Shown here piece by piece: positions 23,554-32,157 of a stretch of 64,000 nt of DNA (position 1 is its first letter; every line of letters begins with the position of its first letter). The notes under the pieces were generated by a model. That model worked only from the letters and a program-made list of their open reading frames with translations. It had not been told where the DNA came from and ran no database searches. The translations under genes were made by a program, and so were the position numbers. Source of the DNA: SVFI01 sp045546735 (lineage in GTDB: Bacteria > Bacillota > Clostridia > Lachnospirales > Lachnospiraceae); contig JAZQDJ010000120.1 of NCBI GenBank assembly GCA_045546735.1, positions 50,151 to 114,150 of the forward strand, in the 5' to 3' direction.

Positions 23554-24228
23554 ATGTCTGTCAAAGAGATTTTTGTTCTTCTGGATGCAATGAAAAAAAG
23601 GCCTAATGTGGCATGTTTTATAATTTCCGTTCTTTTTCTTATTGTTATGTTACTGGAGCTTCAAGGGGCCGTAGTGTCAAAGGATTATTTGCCGGTAACC
23701 GGTGAAATATGTAACATAGAAAAGCATCGTGAGTATAAAGGAAGACACAAGGAAACACGTTATGATTACGATGTTGTGTGGGAAATAGACGGAGCAGAAT
23801 ATACATATCACTTTAAAGATGAGTTGGAAAGAAAAGATCCGGGAACGGTAAATATCTGGATTAATTCGGACAACACGGACGTCAGGTTTTCTTCTTCTGA
23901 AGATGTGCAAAGAAAAGCCCCTTACTATTTGTTGATATCGATAGTAACAGGCCTTCTGGGATGCTTTTTTCAAATCAGGAAAAGAAAGCAGCTTTTGCAT
24001 ATGTCTGAAGAAGAATTGGATGAATACTTAGACGTAACAGAGCAGATAGCCGGTTTGGCGGCTGTGATTTTTTTAGTGGCACTTATTTTCAGTGCGTATG
24101 TACTGTATCAGCAGGGTATGTTGCAGTCCATGACAATTTATCAAGTACTTGTGTTTGTTGTATATGCGGTTTCCTTTGCTGTAAGTTTTGGCGTATTTAT
24201 TTATGCATACAGAAAAACGGATGGTTAA
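23554..24228 (+). CDS. DUF3592-like membrane protein
   Basis: 224 residues. One N-terminal membrane helix (about 18-37), an extracytoplasmic beta-rich domain (about 45-115, YLPVTGEICNIEKHREYKG, then YDVVWEIDGAEYTYHF, then VNIWINSDNTDVRFSSSED), then three more helices. This pattern (variable linker, V.Y.V.G..Y, NP-style conversion to a surface value) resembles DUF3592. It is a paralogue of the protein at 25156-25806, with SKDYLPV.GEI and VRFSSSEDV in common. Function unknown. Confidence 0.7.
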   Translation: MSVKEIFVLLDAMKKRPNVACFIISVLFLIVMLLELQGAVVSKDYLPVTGEICNIEKHREYKGRHKETRYDYDVVWEIDGAEYTYHFKDELERKDPGTVNIWINSDNTDVRFSSSEDVQRKAPYYLLISIVTGLLGCFFQIRKRKQLLHMSEEELDEYLDVTEQIAGLAAVIFLVALIFSAYVLYQQGMLQSMTIYQVLVFVVYAVSFAVSFGVFIYAYRKTDG

Positions 24229-24248
24229 AATAAAAGAGGAGAAAGAAA

Positions 24249-25166
24249 ATGAGCGTAAAAGAAATTTATGTAAAAACACTCAAGTTTGGATTTATTAAAA
24301 TGGGAATACAGGGAGTTGTACTTGCTGTTTCGCTTGTGACGCTTGCCATTTGTGCAGGTCTCGGGGCTATTTTTAAAAGTTCAACCCTCAGTATGATTTT
24401 ACTTTTAATTTGGATTATAGTAACAGCAGTTGTGTATCGCATGGCCCTTTCTTATATGGGGTATTTGATTCGTGCAGCGCATGTGGCAATTGTTTCCAAA
24501 GCCGTGACAGAGGGTGTGATTCCCGACAATATGGTAGAAGTGGGAAAACAGATGGTGCAGGAGCGTTTCGGAGCGACGAATGCATACATGGTTATCAATC
24601 ATCTTGTAAACGGTGCAGTGAGACAGTTACAGAGTGTGGTGAATCAGATTGACAATCTGCTCGACGGAATTCCGGGAGTAGATAAAATTATGGATGTAGT
24701 AAAAGTATTTATCCGTATTTTCTTAGGATATATCGATGAGTGTTGTCTCGGATATACCTTTTATAAAAAGGGAGAAAATGCATTCAAATGCGGATGTGAC
24801 GGAGTGGTTATTTATTTCCAGAATGCAAAACATTTGTTAAAAAGTGCATTTGTGACAGCAATTTTAGTTGTAGTACTGACCTTTTTCTCTTGGATTGTTC
24901 CGTTTCTTGTTTTTGCGGGACTATTCACTTTGTTCGGGCTTTCGAGCGCATACGGTGTTGCGGCTATTATTTCTATTTTAGTAGCAGTTGCCGTAAAAGA
25001 GGCTTTTATTGATCCGTTTATTTTGGTGCAGACAATGACAGCATATATGGAAGTTGCTCCTCAGACAGAAATTACAGTAGATTTTTATGAGAAGCTTTCC
25101 GGAATGTCATCTAAGTTTAAAGAGCTTCTCGGTCGTGCAAGAAAGGAAGTAGGACATGTCATCTAG
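24249..25166 (+). CDS. Multi-pass membrane protein, unknown function
   Basis: 305 residues, GAGGAGAAAG ribosome binding site. Hydrophobic segments near 18-40, 46-68, 150-165, 200-225 and 228-255 give at least five helices; the middle carries LVNGAVRQLQSVVNQIDNLLDGIPGVDKIMDVVKVF and a Cys-containing DECCLGYTFYKKGENAFKCGCDG. Conserved-looking, but no family can be named with confidence. It lies between two DUF3592-like genes and overlaps the next by 11 nt, pointing to a joint membrane function. Confidence 0.65.
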   Translation: MSVKEIYVKTLKFGFIKMGIQGVVLAVSLVTLAICAGLGAIFKSSTLSMILLLIWIIVTAVVYRMALSYMGYLIRAAHVAIVSKAVTEGVIPDNMVEVGKQMVQERFGATNAYMVINHLVNGAVRQLQSVVNQIDNLLDGIPGVDKIMDVVKVFIRIFLGYIDECCLGYTFYKKGENAFKCGCDGVVIYFQNAKHLLKSAFVTAILVVVLTFFSWIVPFLVFAGLFTLFGLSSAYGVAAIISILVAVAVKEAFIDPFILVQTMTAYMEVAPQTEITVDFYEKLSGMSSKFKELLGRARKEVGHVI

Positions 25167-25806
25167 GCAATTATCATTTTGGAAAGAGTATCCGCATGTT
25201 GCATGTTTTATCCTTTCAGGTGTGCTTTTGTTTTTTGCGCTGATTAATCTCCACAATGCGGGTCTTTCTAAGGATTACCTCCCGGTAATCGGAGAAATCA
25301 GCAATGTGGAAGAGGATGAAAAGCGGGTGCAGCGCGGAAGACTTCGAATGGAATATGATTTCGATGTTTCTTGGGAAATGGACGGACAGGCGTATGAAAA
25401 GCATTTTGAAGACCAGTTGGATTACCGCTTGGAAGGACCAGTGGAGATTTGGGTCAGTCCGGATGGTCAGCAGGTACGTTTTTCTTCGAGTGAGGATGTA
25501 TATAGAGAAACTCCGATGACATTTGCAGTTGCCTTTGTGGCGGGAATTCTCGGTTTTGTATTTTTAAAAGAAAAAAACAGAAAAAGAAGATATGTATCGG
25601 AAGCGGAGAGAATGGATCAGCTGGAAAACCGGAAGATTTACAGCGTGATAGCATTTTTTGTTTTTACAATCATGGCCGGTTTTTTCGGATATGAGATGTA
25701 TAAGGAATATAATCCTCTCTATGTGGATGTCATGATTGCATGTGCAGTCGGAATGATTGCATGTGTCGGAATATTTATCCATGCACATATAAAAATGAAA
25801 CAGTAA
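25156..25806 (+). CDS. DUF3592-like membrane protein (paralogue)
   Basis: 216 residues. Same layout as the protein at 23554-24228: N-terminal helix (about 15-33), beta-rich domain with YLPVIGEISNVEEDEK, YDFDVSWEMDGQAYEKHFED and VEIWVSPDGQQVRFSSSEDV, then three helices. The two genes probably arose by duplication around the intervening multi-pass protein. Starts inside the preceding gene, so translation is coupled. Confidence 0.7.
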   Translation: MSSRQLSFWKEYPHVACFILSGVLLFFALINLHNAGLSKDYLPVIGEISNVEEDEKRVQRGRLRMEYDFDVSWEMDGQAYEKHFEDQLDYRLEGPVEIWVSPDGQQVRFSSSEDVYRETPMTFAVAFVAGILGFVFLKEKNRKRRYVSEAERMDQLENRKIYSVIAFFVFTIMAGFFGYEMYKEYNPLYVDVMIACAVGMIACVGIFIHAHIKMKQ

Positions 25807-25819
25807 AGAAAAGAGGAAA

Positions 25820-26770
25820 ATGATGGAAGAGGTAAGAGAACCGTTGCTTGAAATGTTTACCGATGATCCGGTGAATTGGGTGAAATGGGCTGTTGTATTT
25901 ACAGTTCTGGTTGTAGGTTATATATTGGCATTTAAGATTTACAGCAAAATAGAATATCATCTGTCGGTTCAAAAGAAAGCAGATCAGGCGCGTACAAAAG
26001 GTCATGTGATTGAGAATGCGAAGCTTATAAAGGTTCGGAAGAAGGGAACCTATCAAGAGAGAAAAGAAAAACATAAAACGACTTACAGCGCGACTTACCG
26101 TTATACCTTGGATGGTAAAGAAAAAGAATACCACGCATATTTCGGTAATAATTATCCGCCGGAGACAATCCATCTTTATTATAAAAATTCACCGCGAAAG
26201 CTTTTTTCGGTGGAAGAATATTATTGGCAGGCGCCTGTCGGAGTACTCTATCTGGCGCTGTTTTTTATGCCGTTTGTGTTGGCAGCCTTGACGGGGTTGG
26301 CAATCGGTGTTCCGGGATTTACACAGGCAGCAGGCATAGAGCAGGCGGAAGAACTGAAAACAGGGGAGTTTGTCCGAGGACCGTATCAGGTTAAGATTAC
26401 TGCTCCCGAGGAGGGCAGTCGGGATGTTTTGTACGATTGGATTACGTCGTACCATGATGAAGAGGAAGAACTGGATTTGGAGATACAACTTAAATTTGTG
26501 TATCCGCCGCGCAGTTATGAGAGTGGAAAGGAACCGGAAAAAGCAGTTCTTTGGGGGCATGAGGTCTTATATGAGACGATTATGATTCAAAATCCGGTCC
26601 GGGAAGACCGGGAGCAGGAACTTTGTCGCGCGTATATCGTAGTGGAAGAGAATCAATATCTGCAGATAGATATTTTCGGAACAGATGAAATATACACACC
26701 GGTGTACAAGATTCTTGAAGATGAGAAGTTTCAGAATAGTTTTACATTAGAATATACGAAAATGTTTTAA
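25820..26770 (+). CDS. Membrane protein with DUF3592-like domain
   Basis: 316 residues (a second ATG one codon later is equally possible). N-terminal helix (about 22-42), a DUF3592-like section (GTYQERKEKHKTTYSATYRYTLDGKEKEYHAYFGNNYPPETIHLYYKNSPRKLFSVEEY, about 75-135), a helix near 140-165, and a larger extracytoplasmic region to the end with no known motif. Last gene of the XRE-led cluster; a hairpin with a T-rich tail follows. Confidence 0.65.
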   Translation: MMEEVREPLLEMFTDDPVNWVKWAVVFTVLVVGYILAFKIYSKIEYHLSVQKKADQARTKGHVIENAKLIKVRKKGTYQERKEKHKTTYSATYRYTLDGKEKEYHAYFGNNYPPETIHLYYKNSPRKLFSVEEYYWQAPVGVLYLALFFMPFVLAALTGLAIGVPGFTQAAGIEQAEELKTGEFVRGPYQVKITAPEEGSRDVLYDWITSYHDEEEELDLEIQLKFVYPPRSYESGKEPEKAVLWGHEVLYETIMIQNPVREDREQELCRAYIVVEENQYLQIDIFGTDEIYTPVYKILEDEKFQNSFTLEYTKMF

Positions 26771-26777
26771 TCCTGAC

Positions 26778-26821
26778 AAAGTCTGTGTTATACTAGATAT
26801 AATATAGACTTTGTTTTATTT
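26778..26821 (+). terminator. Probable terminator of the XRE/membrane protein operon
   Basis: AAAGTCT (26778-26784) pairs with AGACTTT (26806-26812); inside, TTATA pairs with TATAA. A GTTTTATTTG tail follows. Confidence 0.65.
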
Positions 26822-26859
26822 GTAGACAAAAAAGCAACAAATTACTTGGAGAGAAGAAC

Positions 26860-27927
26860 ATGGAAAAGATTGCATTGGGGAAATTGTCAAAGGAAGAGAA
26901 AAGAGCTTTTTATCAGTCGAAATACGACTATTATAATACATTTAATTTGTGTATGGCGATTGTGTCCGTTCTTGCCTATTTATCATATTTTTTTACGGAC
27001 TGCGGTATTTTCGGAAGATTTGCACATGAAACGCTGTTGTCGAGAATCATTATTATAATTCCGTTTGCTATTTTTATGGTTTTGCAGAAAAAGGTGAAAG
27101 ATTACCGGATTATGGTACCTGCCAGTTATATTCTGATTCACTGTATTATTTGGTGTACGGATTGGGCGACTTATCTTTTGCCGGACAGACAGCATGCGAT
27201 TTCAGGTATGATTATTATGAATCTGATTTTCATGTGTGCGGGATTTGCAGCGCCGTTCTCTTACAGTTTGATAGGGCATTGTGCGTTGATTGCAGATATC
27301 GCTCTTGCAAATACATTTCTGCACTATGAGCATCTGGATATGATGTATATGTTTAATATTCCTGCAGTCATTGCGGTGTGTGTCATGCATAACATGATGC
27401 AGAGAGTATATTTTGACCAGTATATTACGAAAGATAAACTGGAAAAGTTAGTTGTCCGTGACCAACTTACGGAGATGTTCAATCGTAATAAGATGAAAGA
27501 ACTTAGTGATGTTGCGACCGGAAAACTTTCCTATGAGGATGATATCAGTGTTAGTATGTTACTGATTGATATCGATTATTTTAAGAAAGTAAATGATGAG
27601 TTCGGTCATGAGGCCGGAGACAAAGTGCTTGTGCATCTGGCACAGCTTTTGAAAGCAAGCGTGCGTGCAACGGATTATGTGATCCGTTGGGGCGGAGAGG
27701 AGTTTCTCATTTTAATGCCGGGTTGCGACAGCGAGCAGGCGGTCAGAGTGGCAGAAAAGATCCGCGAGAAAGCGGAGCAGAGCGACAATGGTATTTGCAG
27801 AACCACGATTTCTATCGGTGTCGCACTTTACGGCGGCGGAGATTACCACGATACGATTAAAAAAGCCGATGAGGCGATGTATCAGGCAAAGGCAGCAGGA
27901 CGAAATAAAGTTGTGTTGTACGGATAG
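26860..27927 (+). CDS. Membrane-bound GGDEF diguanylate cyclase
   Basis: 355 residues. Six hydrophobic segments in the first ~185 residues form a membrane sensor module. The GGDEF domain (about 195-355) has DQLTEMFNRNK, LLIDIDYFKKVNDEFGHEAGD and the active site GGEEF at 278-282, so synthesis of c-di-GMP is expected. The inhibitory I-site RxxD (RATD, 269-272) lies five residues before it, indicating product feedback. TTGGAGAG precedes the ATG. With the HD-GYP protein at 1.3 kb it makes a synthesis/degradation pair in this window. Confidence 0.93.
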   Translation: MEKIALGKLSKEEKRAFYQSKYDYYNTFNLCMAIVSVLAYLSYFFTDCGIFGRFAHETLLSRIIIIIPFAIFMVLQKKVKDYRIMVPASYILIHCIIWCTDWATYLLPDRQHAISGMIIMNLIFMCAGFAAPFSYSLIGHCALIADIALANTFLHYEHLDMMYMFNIPAVIAVCVMHNMMQRVYFDQYITKDKLEKLVVRDQLTEMFNRNKMKELSDVATGKLSYEDDISVSMLLIDIDYFKKVNDEFGHEAGDKVLVHLAQLLKASVRATDYVIRWGGEEFLILMPGCDSEQAVRVAEKIREKAEQSDNGICRTTISIGVALYGGGDYHDTIKKADEAMYQAKAAGRNKVVLYG

Positions 27928-27938
27928 AGGAGAGAGAT

Positions 27939-28304
27939 ATGAAAAAGTTGTATAAAAAAGCAGTTTTGCCCGTATTATGTGCATTGCTTCTTTGCGGATG
28001 TGCAGCAGGAGCAAAAGAGCCGGAAAATCTGGATATGCTTTACGGATCCTGGTCAAAGACAAAAGATGATATGACGACAACCTATATTTTTTATGATGAC
28101 GGTACTTATTATGAACATGTTGAAACAACAGGAGATTTTGCAGTTTCCATGGAAGATGAAGGCACATATACGTTTGACGGTGAAGAAATTGAGATGACAT
28201 CCGGTGAATTTGAGGCAAGTTTTGGGTACAAAGTTACATTTGAAGGAAATGACATGATTTGGGATAACGGATCGGCTGTGATTACGTATTCGAAAAAAGA
28301 GTAA
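27939..28304 (+). CDS. Small lipoprotein, unknown function
   Basis: 121 residues. Lipoprotein signal with lipobox LLLCGC near 17-22 (lipidated Cys). The mature part is a beta-rich domain (LYGSWSKTKDDMTTTYIFYDDGTYYEHVETTGDF, EGTYTFDGEEIEMTSGEF, MIWDNGSAVITYSK) like the lipocalin-type DUF domains of clostridial lipoproteins. Located 11 nt after the GGDEF gene and 11 nt before a secreted-protein gene, so likely one transcript. Confidence 0.75.
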   Translation: MKKLYKKAVLPVLCALLLCGCAAGAKEPENLDMLYGSWSKTKDDMTTTYIFYDDGTYYEHVETTGDFAVSMEDEGTYTFDGEEIEMTSGEFEASFGYKVTFEGNDMIWDNGSAVITYSKKE

Positions 28305-28315
28305 AGGAGTTATTT

Positions 28316-29482
28316 ATGAAGAAAATTACCAGACAGATATTAGCGTTATTTGCTATATGCCTAGCAATATGTTCCTTACAGACAACCACATACGCAGCAG
28401 ATATAGATTGGGATTCACTTCTCAAAGTACCGGCAAAAAAAGCCCAAAAAGAGGCAAATCCGGAGAATCGGATGGCACATAATATTTATGCGAATCCGGA
28501 CTTGAGTGCCACATCCGGAAAGTTTGACGGATTTATGATTGATTTTAAGGCAGACAAAGTCGGAACGGCTACTTATTGGGCGCTTTGTAATTGGCAAATG
28601 AATAAAGATGATTTGATGAGCAAGTATGAGGTGATTGATGAATATGCAGGTGCGTATGCAGGTCTGCAGATGCGCCCGGACGGACCGAAGGCTATCATGT
28701 CATTTTGGGAAATTAAGTATAAGACTTCGTCCGGTAAGGAAAAGAAAGTGGAAGCAAAACGTGTGTATCCATCCGTCGGAGACACAAATAAGTTCGGCGG
28801 TGAAGGAGAAGGCACGAATTACATATGTGATTATAAATGGAAAAAAGGTAAATGGTACCGCATGTATTTAAACTGCTATCAGAATAAAAAGGGTAAGACT
28901 TTTGTGGAGCAGTGGGTGGCAGATTTGTCGACCGGAAAATGGACATTGATCAGTCGCTTTGACACGGGATTGTATCATTCTTATTTTGAAGGTGCTATGT
29001 CGCAGTTTATGGAAAACTATAACTACAATTATGCGAATGAGACAAGAACATTTGAGTACCGCAATATTCGCGTGAGAGAGTACGGAAAGAAAGATTGGAC
29101 AACGATAAAAAAGGCAGAATTATCAGTGGATACCGGCTGGGATAATAAAAAGGGAAATGCGGTTTACGGAGCAACAAAGGATCGTTTTTACGGTATTGCA
29201 AATGGTTACGGTCCGGATGCGTTTGAACTGAATGAAGTAGTTTGCGATACATATAAAGTAAAACCGACAAAGAATTTGTATATTCCTTCGACAAACGGTA
29301 AAAACAAACCGACGCAGATTTTGATTGAGAAGGCGAGTTTGTCAAAGAGTGTTATCCGAAAAATTGTTAAAAATAACAATGTGAAAAAGGTAACTCTGAA
29401 AGGTTTGAAAAAGAGTACGGCCAAGAAATATAAAAAGTACATTTTGCAGGTAAATAAGAAGATTAAAGTGACAGTGAAATAA
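28316..29482 (+). CDS. Secreted protein with DUF3472-like domain
   Basis: 388 residues with a signal peptide (about 1-27, cleavage after TYAA). The mature part carries GGEGEGTNYICDYKWKKGKWYRMYL, close to the DUF3472 pattern of glycan-associated secreted proteins, and a beta-sandwich-like region up to about 270. The last 70 residues are Lys-rich (KVTLKGLKKSTAKKYKKYILQVNKKIKVTVK). Cell-surface or carbohydrate contact is an inference. Third gene of the GGDEF transcript; ends at a strong bidirectional terminator. Confidence 0.65.
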   Translation: MKKITRQILALFAICLAICSLQTTTYAADIDWDSLLKVPAKKAQKEANPENRMAHNIYANPDLSATSGKFDGFMIDFKADKVGTATYWALCNWQMNKDDLMSKYEVIDEYAGAYAGLQMRPDGPKAIMSFWEIKYKTSSGKEKKVEAKRVYPSVGDTNKFGGEGEGTNYICDYKWKKGKWYRMYLNCYQNKKGKTFVEQWVADLSTGKWTLISRFDTGLYHSYFEGAMSQFMENYNYNYANETRTFEYRNIRVREYGKKDWTTIKKAELSVDTGWDNKKGNAVYGATKDRFYGIANGYGPDAFELNEVVCDTYKVKPTKNLYIPSTNGKNKPTQILIEKASLSKSVIRKIVKNNNVKKVTLKGLKKSTAKKYKKYILQVNKKIKVTVK

Positions 29483-29483
29483 A

Positions 29484-29519
29484 AAAGGGGCTGTATCACA
29501 GACGTGATACAGCCCCTTT
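29484..29519. terminator. Bidirectional terminator
   Basis: A perfect 16-bp stem, AAAGGGGCTGTATCAC (29484-29499) with its complement (29504-29519), and a 4-nt loop, between convergent genes. The A/T flanks suit the minus strand (six A on the plus strand side) best. Confidence 0.85.
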
Positions 29520-29532
29520 GTATGTAGAATAA

Positions 29533-30327
29533 CTACCGGATTTTGTTTTTGTCAACATTATTTACGACATAGCGATATTTTCCGAAATTGTACGGTTCTT
29601 TATTTTGGGTGATGGTTCCATATTCAATCGCCTGTGTCGGGCAATTGCCGATGCAGGCCATGCAATGCGTGCAGTTGTTGTTCCAAACAGGCTTTTTATC
29701 CTCTATCGTAATATTATTCAGAGGACAAAGTTTTGCACATTTGCCGCAGCCGATACATTTGTCGGTAGAATAAAAGTCTCTGTCGCGAAGTTTATATTTG
29801 CACCAAACAGGATTAAAAGGAACTGTAATGATGGTTTCAAATAGGAAAATATGTCTGGCGGTCAGTTTCCGTCCGGCCTTGATGTCTGCAACGACAGAGG
29901 CAATTTTTTCGTGGGATTTTAAAATTCTATCTTCCACTTCTTCTCTTTCCAGCATAGGATAAGAATCGTTTGCCACATAGTTTCGCGGCATTTTAAATTC
30001 TGCGTGCCCCAGGTAATTCATTTTTTTCTTGCGGAACATAGATTTCGCAAGCTGTCCGGAAATACCGCAATACCCTCCGCTTGTAAAAATAAAATAAACA
30101 TCTCTGTTTCCCGTAAATGTTTGCTTTTTTAAATATTTACTCATAAATCTCGGCATTTCGCATACGTATACCGGCGCACAGATGATAAAAGGTTTGTCTG
30201 AGTGAAGAATGCTGTAGTCATCGTTTTTTATACGCTCAAGCAAATTGATGCAGGTATCATTTAGTCGCCGTGCAATTTCACGGGCAATATATTCTGTATT
30301 TCCCGTTGCTGAAAAATATAAAATCAT
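29533..30327 (-). CDS. EFR1-type flavodoxin/ferredoxin fusion protein
   Basis: 264 residues from the ATG at 30327; an in-frame ATG at 30339 overlaps the ribosome binding site GGAGG and is rejected. The N-terminal half is flavodoxin-like (MILYFSATGNTEYIAREIA binds FMN phosphate; FIFTSGGYCGISGQL). The C-terminal half has two 4Fe-4S motifs, CIGCGKCAKLCP and CTHCMACIGNCP. It would shuttle electrons between flavin and low-potential Fe-S partners in the cytoplasm; the partner is unknown. Confidence 0.88.
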   Translation of the reverse strand: MILYFSATGNTEYIAREIARRLNDTCINLLERIKNDDYSILHSDKPFIICAPVYVCEMPRFMSKYLKKQTFTGNRDVYFIFTSGGYCGISGQLAKSMFRKKKMNYLGHAEFKMPRNYVANDSYPMLEREEVEDRILKSHEKIASVVADIKAGRKLTARHIFLFETIITVPFNPVWCKYKLRDRDFYSTDKCIGCGKCAKLCPLNNITIEDKKPVWNNNCTHCMACIGNCPTQAIEYGTITQNKEPYNFGKYRYVVNNVDKNKIR

Positions 30328-30433
30328 AACTACCTCCATAAATACAACATGGCTATTATATGTATATGCGAAGATGCTGTTAATAGGGGTGCGATAGGGC
30401 TCATTTTTTTCGAAAAAACTTAGGGGTGCACCC

Positions 30434-30465
30434 TTGACAATATATATATATATATAATAGATACT
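30434..30465 (+). promoter_or_regulatory. Promoter with a (TA)8 spacer, possibly phase variable
   Basis: A perfect TTGACA (30434-30439) is followed by A and (TA)8 (30441-30456), ending in ATAG. TATAAT within the tract (30453-30458) is only 13 nt from the -35; other -10 candidates (TAGATA at 18 nt, GATACT at 20) are weaker. Gain of two TA units would place TATAAT at the ideal 17 nt. The leader then runs about 55 nt to the ATG at 30520. Confidence 0.55.
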
Positions 30466-30519
30466 GAATTTTTGTAACTTTTAAACAAAAAATACAGTAT
30501 AGAAAAGGGAGAGAAGAGT

Positions 30520-31236
30520 ATGAAACATTTGAAGAAAATTTTAGTTGCATGTATGGCCCTTCTGATTTTTGCAGGTGTGATGCAGACGGAAGTGAAGGCG
30601 GAGCAGTATTATAACTTTGATGATGCGCCGATTGTAAAGATATGGGATTTGAAGACGGCTCCTAAAAAAGGGGATGGTGTTTGATCAAGCCTCTGTAATT
30701 ATGAAGGGGATAAAGTAGAAGTTGTCAAAGTTACACAAAGTAAGAAGATTCTTAAAAACTTAAAACCTTATAATAGATATGATGCGGAAACAAAAGAAGG
30801 TCATGCAGGAATTTCGTATTTGCCGAAAAAGGCTGGAACTACTACATTGAGTATTACAGTAAAATGCAATGGAAAAAAGAAAGTACATAAGGTAAAATTA
30901 AAGGTAGTACAATATAAAAATCCGTTTAAGACATTAAAAATCGGTAATAAAAATTACGAGAAAAAATTAGTAAATAAGAAGATTTTTTATATTTCAAAGC
31001 CTAAAAAGAATAAAAACGTAAAACTTTCATTTAAAATGAAGAAAGGATATGAGATATCCACAATATATTATCACTATATTAAAAAAGATGGATCTAGTGG
31101 TTTGGAAATTTTAAAAAACGGACAGAGATTCAAGCTCCGAAAGAATAGTGTGTTTATACAAATCAGTTACAGAAAAAAAGTAGACGGATATGATATAGGT
31201 CGCATAATTGATACAGTGTTTATTAATTTTAAATAA
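30520..31236 (+). pseudogene. Secreted Ig-like (bacterial surface) protein gene with in-frame TGA
   Basis: From ATG 30520 (AAAGGGAGAGAAGAG upstream) one frame runs to a stop at 31234-31236, 238 codons, broken only by TGA at 30682-30684 (codon 55). The start encodes a signal peptide (MKHLKKILVACMALLIFAGV, cleavage after VKA). After the TGA the same frame encodes KVEVVKVTQSKKILKNL and an Ig/BIG-like stretch (LPKKAGTTTLSITVKCNGKKK, in two parts) found in Lachnospiraceae surface proteins, then a second beta-rich half. The frame is otherwise intact and no hairpin suited to selenocysteine insertion is evident, so a recent nonsense mutation or readthrough fits best. Confidence 0.7.
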
Positions 31237-31260
31237 GAGATAAACGCAAGGAATAAAATA

Positions 31261-31314
31261 CCTCCATTTACAAATACTACTCACAGACGTAGAAAATGTA
31301 AATGGAGGATTTTT
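31261..31314 (+). promoter_or_regulatory. Terminator-like hairpin that includes the spoVT ribosome binding site
   Basis: CCTCCATTTACA (31261-31272) is perfectly complementary to TGTAAATGGAGG (31297-31308); inside, CTAC (31277-31280) pairs with GTAG (31289-31292). ATTTTTTAT follows. The 3' arm contains TGGAGG, the only good ribosome binding site for spoVT (ATG at 31318). The structure could end upstream transcription and also block spoVT translation on readthrough mRNA. Confidence 0.75.
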
Positions 31315-31317
31315 TAT

Positions 31318-31863
31318 ATGAAAGCAACAGGAATCGTAAGAAGGATTGACGACCTGGGACGTATCGTCATTCCGAAAGAAATCAGAAGAACACTCCGGAT
31401 TCGCGAAAGTGATCCGCTTGAAATATTTACGGACAGAGAAGGAGAGATTATTTTGAAAAAATATTCTCCCATCGGCGAGATGACGACTTTTGCGAAACAA
31501 TATGCAGAAAGTCTTGCCCAGGTGTCCGGGAAAGCAGCACTTATTGCAGATAGAGATCAGTTTATCGCTGTTGCCGGAGGTTATAAGAGCTTGCTCGGAA
31601 AGGCAATGAGCCGCGAGATGGAGGATGCTATCACAAATCGCGAGAGTATTATGGCGGTCAAAGGTGATAAGAAATATATTGATATTTCTGATGAAAAAAC
31701 ACCGGAACTTGAGCAGTTTGTCTCTGTTCCGATTATTGCAGAAGGAGATGTCATCGGTGTGGTCATTCTGGCTTCCAATGATGCAAGCGATAAGATGGGA
31801 GAGGTTGAGAAAAAGCTTGTCCAGTCGGCAGCAGGATTTTTGGGAAGACAGATGGAACAGTAG
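31318..31863 (+). CDS. spoVT: Stage V sporulation protein T (AbrB family regulator)
   Basis: 181 residues. The N-terminal swapped-hairpin AbrB domain (about 1-50, MKATGIVRRIDDLGRIVIPKEIRRTL) and the C-terminal GAF-like domain (about 56-175) are both complete and of normal length. SpoVT is a forespore-specific regulator that adjusts SigG-dependent genes in Bacillus. The gene stands alone between a surface-protein remnant and a convergent degV. Its ribosome binding site lies in a hairpin. Confidence 0.93.
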   Translation: MKATGIVRRIDDLGRIVIPKEIRRTLRIRESDPLEIFTDREGEIILKKYSPIGEMTTFAKQYAESLAQVSGKAALIADRDQFIAVAGGYKSLLGKAMSREMEDAITNRESIMAVKGDKKYIDISDEKTPELEQFVSVPIIAEGDVIGVVILASNDASDKMGEVEKKLVQSAAGFLGRQMEQ

Positions 31864-31932
31864 AGGGGAGTGGTTTTGGGAGTAAGCTGGAGAGATTGAG
31901 AATAGCCTTGGAATAAGTCTTGGAAGTGTGCG

Positions 31933-32119
31933 CGGGCAAGATTAGCTGAAAAGCTATGAAAAGGGCCCAATTTGAAATGTGAGTGAAAGAATAGATTGGA
32001 CAATAAAAATTAAAAAACAGGAGCAACTTGCCCAAAATAAGACAAAGAAATGACAAAAAAGGAGTTATGTTAACCTGTGCATGGGCAAGAGTATTCGAAA
32101 AATGGAGATTTTTTACCCA
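31933..32119. repeat. Array of three 37/38-bp TGGGCAAG quasi-palindromes
   Basis: Units at 31933-31969 (37 bp, CGGGCAAG...GGGCCCA), 31997-32034 (38 bp, TGGACAA...CTTGCCCA) and 32082-32119 (38 bp, TGGGCAAG...TTACCCA). Gaps are 27 and 47 bp. A partial copy (TGCGCAAGAAAG) begins at 32121. The whole 340-bp space between spoVT and the convergent degV terminator contains no other feature that I can see. Confidence 0.7.
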
Positions 32120-32157
32120 ATGCGCAAGAAAGCCGGGAAATAACAAGATAGGGACAA

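Noticed and set aside
30682..30684. Selenocysteine codon
   Set aside because: The sequence after the TGA shows no stable hairpin at the right distance, the family is not a redox enzyme, and no sel genes are in the window.
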